Part shown: piece by piece, positions 58,801 through 64,000 of the stretch
Layout: every line of letters begins with the position of its first letter
Numbering within the stretch: position 1 is the stretch's first letter
Source: Cryptomeria japonica
Taxonomy: Eukaryota; Streptophyta; Pinopsida; Cupressales; Cupressaceae
NCBI RefSeq assembly: GCF_030272615.1
Contig: NC_081410.1
Span: 290,283,957 to 290,347,956 of the forward strand
Length of the DNA: 64,000 bases
Direction of reading: 5' to 3'
Translations under genes and position numbers: made by a program
The notes under the pieces: model-generated
What the model saw: the letters and a program-made list of their open reading frames with translations, nothing else
Told to the model about the DNA's origin: nothing
The model's database searches: none

Positions 58801-60144
58801 CCTAAAGTGAAGATTTCCAAATCTTTTGTGCTAGAGTTCGGTGGAACTAGAGGAATCATGAATAAGAGCTTGAACTGGGAGAGTATAGAGTTTGTACAAA
58901 CTCTCATGATGATTTCCAATTGTACGAGCAATTTTGATATTGGATTTCTTAGGCCAAGCAAGAACTCTTCCTTCAGAAAATGCAATTTGATAGCCCTTAT
59001 CCTCCAAGGCTGAAATAGACACAAGGTTCCTTTTGATCCCTGGTATGAACAATACATTACTTAGATGTAGAGAAACTCCAAATTCAAGTTTTAAAGATGC
59101 TATACCAACTCCTCTTATAGCAAAGCAAGCATCATCCCCAACAATGACTTGAAGATGTGATTCCTTTTCCACTAGATCAGAAAGGTGCTCCTGATGACCA
59201 GTGATATGTCAAGAGGCTCTACTATCAATTAACCATGTATCATTGTCTACAGGAATATTGCTTGATAATGTTGATATGAAAAGAAAATCATTGGAGTCAT
59301 CTTTATTCTCCTTCTGAGTTGAGACTTCATTGATGTTTGTTCCTTGATGATTAGGTGTTGTCAAACAATCCTTTGCAAAGTGACCAAACTTGTCACACCT
59401 AAAACATTGGATGTGAGAGAGATCTTTCTTCCTCTTCCTAGAATCAGGTGCAGAATCTTATTTGAAATCTCTATTATTTTTTAAGTTTCCCTTCTTCCAA
59501 TACTTTCATTTATTGGTGGATTGAGTGGCAAGAACATGAGTGCCTTCATTTTGAAAACTCGTGACGATTCCTATGGCAGTCAATCTTGATTCTTCTTGAA
59601 TACAATCTACACAGAGTTGATCAAACTTAGGTAATTTTTACCTTCCACTTATGCTTTGGATAAATGGCTCCCATGAATGAGGCATACCATTCAAGGCTAG
59701 CATAACAAGTTCTTTATCTATCACTTGATCCCCATTTGCACATAGTTGATCTCTCAATTCTGAAATTTTCATGAAGTAGGTGATGACTGGATCTCCTTTT
59801 GTCATCTTCACTTGGTGGGGTTGTAGTCTCAAGGAAAGATTCCTACTTATGTTGTTAATCTCATATAAACCCTCCAAGGTCTTGAACATATTTCTTGTAG
59901 TTTTCATCTTGGAGATTAGAGGCACCAAGTGATCCCTCACGGAGTCGATTAATATCTTATTTGCCTTGGCTGCATTCTTCTTGAATTGCATTTTCTCCTC
60001 ATGATCTTCTAGTTCAGATAAATATTTTTCCTCTATGAATTGAAGAAGATCATTCTCTTAAAGTGCAATGCAAACTCTAAACTTCCATGAGGTGAAGTTA
60101 GATGCGCCTTCAAGTCTATCTTCAACATTAAGACCATTTACCAT
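58801..60144 (-). pseudogene. F gag and protease
   Basis: Gag begins MVNGLNVEDRLEGASNF at 60144, with a stop after about 28 codons, then AKANKILIDSVRDHLVPLIS, MFKTLEGLYEINN and VITYFMKISELRDQLCANGD (Copia gag). The knuckle CFRCDKFGHFAKDC (about 59373-59410) is intact. The protease has DTWLIDSRAS, with DSR for the expected DSG, then LHLSNVLFIPGIKRNLVSIS. Confidence 0.82.
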
Positions 60145-60231
60145 TTTCGAGACTTAGAGAAACTGCATGGGAGAGAGAGGAGAGAATACTTGAAAGTTGT
60201 TTAGAATCTGATCACGATCTTCTTTCACCGA

Positions 60232-60244
60232 GGCTCTAATACTA
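60232..60244 (-). promoter_or_regulatory. F primer-binding site
   Basis: The minus strand reads TAGTATTAGAGCC directly after the LTR end; the initiator-Met site is TGGTATCAGAGCC, so two changes. Confidence 0.8.
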
Positions 60245-60916
60245 TGTCAAGTTTTATGATTAGATTAGATAACACACTAATTCACACAAATGCACAGATA
60301 TTACCCTAGAAAAACCTTCCTCTTGAAGGCAAAAAACCTAGCAATGAAATATGACTTTATTATCTCAAATATGTCAAGAGACTTTTACAAATAATTTTCT
60401 TCACTCTTGAAGCTATATATATATATGCCAATAATTCAATATAGAGAATATACGATCTGCAATAAAGAATCAGAATTCCTTTGTTGATGCTCAACCTGTT
60501 GTAGATAGTCTTCTATCTGTTGTACAATACTAATAAACTGTTGAAGAAATGAATGTTTGCATAATGTCCACGGACTGTTATATGAGTGTGTTCTTCGATA
60601 TACTTTGAGAGGGATACAAAGCTTCATATATATACCCGATTGGATGTGTCTTCAACCAATGCAACTCCTCCAATGGTCGGCTTCCAATCAACACATTATA
60701 ATTGTGCATTGGTTATATTAATCGCATCTCTTAAAGGTTGGCGGGATTTATGTAAATCGACACATTAGGAAATGATTACATTTTGATATATGCAAATCAT
60801 GTTTTGCTTACTTAATCATTTAATATTCAATGATATAATTAATTGGTCTAAGGCCGATAGGAAATTTAGTTATATCATTGGCCCTGAAGGATATCGACCG
60901 AAGCTATTCATCAACA
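60245..60916 (-). repeat. F 5' LTR
   Basis: On the minus strand it runs from TGTTGATGAATAGC to AACTTGACA. It includes TATATATATA near 60415 and ends next to the primer site. Confidence 0.9.
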
Positions 60917-61768
60917 TCTGGGCATAAATGAAATATGTGAAGATGCTTGGTAAGGGATGAAAAATTTCTCATTCATCAGACAAGAAGACAATCAATTCGT
61001 CATGCCACGAAGATAAATGTTGATAAAAAATTCACATGAAATCAAGTTGGAAAATAAATTTGTCACATGAAATAATTTTTTTATTTTTTAAAATTAAGAT
61101 CTTTAATTTTCAAAGATTATTTTTTTCAACACTTAAAAGTTTTCAAAAATTCAAGAATTTTGGAAATTAAAAGAAAGTTTTAGAAGATTCCTTGATAAGG
61201 ATGAAATTTTGAGAGAAAATTAAACTTTCTATTTTGGAAATATTTAAAACAAAAAAAACACAAAAAAATAATAAATTTTTTTAAAAAAAACAATAAAACA
61301 AAACTTCTAAGTTTAGGAATCCTAGACTCTATATATTCAACCAATTCATTTCACAATTAATTAATAAGGATGATAATTTGGAGAGTATTGAAGAGAAGTT
61401 TTCTCTCAAATTTTGACAATTTTGGATTTTCGAAGAAGAATTTTCTAGAATAAGATTCTTCTAAGTGATTGAGGTATAGAAATTAAGCACTTTTTCTGAT
61501 TTTAAGATAGATTTTCACAATCAAAGGTAAATTTAAGTCATAAAGAGGATTTCAAAAACTCAATCTAACTAAATTTCTCTACCTTTTTGTCTTATTTTTC
61601 TCAAATTTTTATCAATTTTTTGACCAAACCCTTCACCTTTAGTCTGCTTTTTCGCAAAAACTTAATCTTTTACAAGGCTGAAACTGAAATTTTTAGAAAA
61701 GAGAATTAAATATCAAAATTTAATTCTAAAAATAATGTTAAATTTTCATGTGTTTTTGTAGACACCAA

Positions 61769-64000
61769 TGAAGTTCACCAATAAGGGAGTGCAATTGAAG
61801 TCCAAGATCAAATCCAAATGGAAGAACATCACTGACACGGATCTCGGGCATGTCGATAATTAGGAATTCAAGAAAATAATGTATGGGTGTGATGGACACA
61901 CTCCTACACCTATTTCTTGCAAGATGATGCAGGATGGAATTGTCGAGGAAGTTGGATTTCCACTAGCCAAGCAGTGTGTTGAACTGATAGTTGAATGTGT
62001 TGTCCACTATAATGCACAATCTATGGAGATAATTGTACTAGATGGAAAAGTTTTGGCTAATCTATCAAAATTATCCATTTAGGAAATATTTGTCATACCA
62101 ATCTATAGTAAGGACTCATATAAAACTAAGGAGCAAGTTGAGAGGATCTATGACAGTCTGAAGTAGTCACCAGTTAGGAGGGACCTCAAAGAGATCAATC
62201 TAGACCGGTCAGCAAGAGAAAACACAATAGAAACACAAAGATATGATGGAGGCAATGTAGAATAGATTGATTTATTTTATGAAAACTGATTACAACCAAC
62301 AGGGAACAACTGAGGTACAGAAACCGGCTCATAGGCTTGCTAAAACATGCTCAAAGTACAAAATAGGTCACAACCGAGACGTTTAATCTTAAGATCTATC
62401 TTCTACGCTTAGTCTAGCTACTTCATTTTTTGATTGATACATTATAATGTGCAATTAAAATTATATATATGATCCAAGGGGATCCAGTTGGCCCAAAAAG
62501 GGATCAAAACTCGAAAAACAAGACCTAATGTGTAAAATCAACAAGGTCGGCCTCCGCCAAGAGATTCCTCCGTAAAATCCAAAGAATGAAGTAAAGATCA
62601 TGGGAAAAGGTTGACCACTTGCCAAGGAACATTAGAATCAACACCCAAGGCTCTGAAAGCTTTGGAAGGGGTTTTGGTAGATCACCAAAATAGGACCAGG
62701 TAACCATTAACAAGAAACTGTCAACTGGTAATAGGAAACTGTCAAGGAAACTGATAGCAATAACTTGCTGAAAAATGATCCAAATGAAATGTGATCTGGA
62801 AATAAGAAAGATGATCAAGTGTTCAAGTAGAATCCAACTCCACAAGATCCAGTGAGCCAAAAATGGGACACACAAAAAGAAATGTTGAAACTAAAAATAG
62901 AAAGGAAAATATTTTTGGTTGATGCAAGATTGCTATGAACTGGGGATGCTCTTGCATCACAGTCAGTCTGAGCTATGTTTTGTGAATGTTAACAAGTATA
63001 AGTTAGAGAAGAAATACCTTAGGGGAAAGTGCCAAAGCATCTACTTCTTCTTTACTTCAAGGAGGAGTATGGTGATATCATCCTGCTACTGAACAGGATA
63101 ATGGGTAGCCCTGAAGGTGAACCATTTCAAACATGGATGTATTATTTTATAGATGAAATCACCTCAGGAACCAAGTTATTCAAATAGTCTCACATAATCA
63201 ATGACAACCTTCATGAACAATTCATGAACTTGGAGAGGACAAAGATATTATACATGAGTGTTTACATAATCTATCTACTGGCTACAACTTAAAGATATTC
63301 AGGGCTGATTTGCAAAGGCATAGTAGGAGGTGGTGAGAATGAATTTCGATCATATGATTGTTATCCTCAACTGCAGCTTAAGGAGAATAGTTATCGAGCC
63401 TATGATGCATTCCTGATGTACATCACAAGAACATTGCAGGGAGGAACTCATAAGAGACTTTACCCTGAATCAAAAAGTCTAATTAGCAAGTATGGATCCT
63501 GGTTTATCTAGTTCCCAAAGTTTACTTATATCAAAATCCAAGGTTTCACTAGTCATCCTTATTGATTGCCAATCTATCCAACCAACAGGATGGTCCTATT
63601 GGAAGTTCTCAAATAGTTGGAAACATATCAGAGCCTCACAAGAATCTCTTTTCTATTATTTATTAGAAACATGTTAGAATCTTGTCCTTCAGTGCAAGCA
63701 GCTGAAACAACTAGATTGGAGATGCAGAGGTAGTACTTTTACCTTCTACCAATCCAGGGCAAACTTTGATCCTTGCAACAATATTGAATAAGTGAATGGA
63801 GAAAGATTTAGACATAAAGTAGATATAGAGGATTTTTGGGCAAATGTTATTGATGAGTATGAAATTAGGAAAAGGTTGTGTTCCAGACTATCAGTAAGTT
63901 TCATCAGAATGACTAAACCTTTTCTTGTGTGAGACTAGTTATAAGATAATGAAGAACATACTCAGCTTAGATTTGATGAGAATTTATATCTTTCTCCTAT
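61769..64000 (+). pseudogene. T LTR ORF, second copy (partial, interrupted)
   Basis: Same start as the first copy (MKFTNKGVQLKSKIKSKWKN) behind the same acceptor-like TTTTTGTAG (AG at 61761-61762). The open part 61879-62082 includes YGCDGHTPTPIS and HYNAQSMEIIVLDGKVL. It is split by the solo LTR 62159-62959 and continues with GDIILLLNRIMG, YYFIDEITSGTKLF and GGTHKRLYPESKSLISKYGSW to the window end. It has a single copy of the 18-codon segment that is doubled in the first copy. Several stops; pseudogene of unknown function. Confidence 0.6.
62159..62959 (-). mobile_element. Solo LTR, 801 bp, minus orientation
   Basis: TGAAGTAGTCACC ... CTTGCATCA is flanked by a perfect CAGTC duplication (62154-62158, 62960-62964) and is absent from the first T copy (about 11066). 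On the minus strand a TATA box (CATATATATAATTTT) lies near 62470 and an AATAAATC polyadenylation-type signal near 62270, giving minus orientation. It breaks the second T ORF copy. No other part of this family is in the window. Confidence 0.85.

Larger units (their letters stand above)
55090..60916 (-). mobile_element. Element F: Ty1/Copia retrotransposon, minus strand
   Basis: LTRs of 668 and 672 bases (55090-55757, 60245-60916) flank a Copia gag-pol. On the minus strand the LTR reads TGTTGATGAATAGC ... AACTTRACA. Flanking bases are TCTA (55086-55089) and TCTG (60917-60920); the other T copy has CATCTAGGC at this place (7701-7709). The duplication is thus four bases with one change, or five with one base lost. 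It is a different Copia lineage from C and D: other LTR, YVDD and pol details. Confidence 0.88.
5058..64000 (+). mobile_element. Element T: Ty3/Gypsy Tat-like retrotransposon hosting all later insertions (incomplete at right)
   Basis: A complete gypsy gag-pol relic (15.3-22.5 kb) lies between two long near-copies of one non-pol sequence. The first copy is 5058-14755. The second starts at 38355 and, after removing E, F and a solo LTR, matches the first up to its position 12120 where the window ends. Both begin TGTGAYCTAATTC. The first ends CCAACA followed by a primer-site-like TGGTGCTAGAAGGAGGG. The simplest model is one element with very long LTRs. In a 100-base sample of the two copies I count roughly 12 differences, so T is old, in keeping with hosting everything else. 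Weak point: I see no polypurine tract before 38355. Confidence 0.55.
38355..64000 (+). repeat. Proposed T 3' LTR, interrupted three times and cut by window end
   Basis: Own sequence: 38355-40398, 54445-55089, 60917 (after the F duplication) to 62158, and 62965-64000, about 5.0 kb in all. It is collinear with 5058-12120 of the first T copy minus the 2.1 kb insertion. The last bases (TCTTTCTCCTAT) match the first copy at about 12109-12120. The remaining 2.6 kb would lie to the right of the window. Confidence 0.55.

Noticed and set aside
62525-62875. 116-codon minus-strand ORF rich in Leu/Ile/Trp
   Set aside because: It lies within the solo LTR bounded by CAGTC; no recognisable motif, most likely chance.
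5058-64000. T as a firm Ogre element with a 3.4 kb LTR followed by a 5' ORF
   Set aside because: No primer site is seen after about 8.49 kb or 61.74 kb, and it needs an extra tandem step to explain the ORF in the right copy. Kept as an alternative only.
1-64000. Integrated pararetrovirus or other viral sequence
   Set aside because: All RT relics have Copia or gypsy neighbours (integrase, LTRs, target duplications); no movement protein or coat protein motif seen.

Overview
The window is repeat-dominated plant nuclear DNA, AT-rich, with no convincing host gene, tRNA, rRNA or CRISPR array. Almost all of it can be assigned to nested, decayed LTR retrotransposons. Their density and age, with LTR pairs differing by roughly 7-12% in stretches I compared by eye, suggest a seed plant with a very large genome, probably a gymnosperm. 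That organism call is inference.

Layout. (1) 1-3.8 kb: element H, minus strand, cut by the window edge: a degenerate LTR, a multi-zinc-knuckle gag relic and an ORF2 of unknown function. At 4.34-5.06 kb is a plus-strand fragment of a related ORF2. (2) 5,058 to the window end: element T, a Ty3/Gypsy Tat-like element on the plus strand that hosts everything else. The simplest reading is a 5' LTR of about 9.7 kb (5,058-14,755, about 7.6 kb without a later insertion) that itself carries an ORF of about 1,060 codons. It is followed by a primer-binding-site-like sequence, gag, protease, an extra RNase H lying before the reverse transcriptase, RT, RNase H, integrase, a 3' UTR, and a 3' LTR from 38,355 that runs off the window. 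(3) Into the T 5' LTR went a 2.1 kb TG...CA insertion (8,500-10,592) with its own ORF relic. (4) Into the T 3' UTR went Copia element C (23,428-38,172), and into C's 3' LTR went Copia element D (29,623-36,633). (5) Into the T 3' LTR went element E (40,399-54,439), Copia element F (55,090-60,916, minus strand) and a solo LTR (62,159-62,959). A second solo LTR (46,046-47,707) lies inside E.

Most unusual content. Element E has no protease, integrase or RT. It carries a coiled-coil protein with four CCHC knuckles, then a separate protein of about 1,090 codons and unknown function, preceded by a TATA-like sequence. It exists as LTR-internal-LTR-internal-LTR within one CAAAC target duplication. Its PBS, polypurine tract and an LTR hairpin match those of Copia elements C and D, so it was probably moved in trans by such elements. 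Related ORF2 relics occur in H and at 4.3-5.1 kb, so this is a family rather than an isolated oddity.

All coding regions contain stops or frameshifts and are annotated as pseudogenes. Best preserved are the pol of F and the two ORF2 copies of E, which have in-frame stops but no frameshift.
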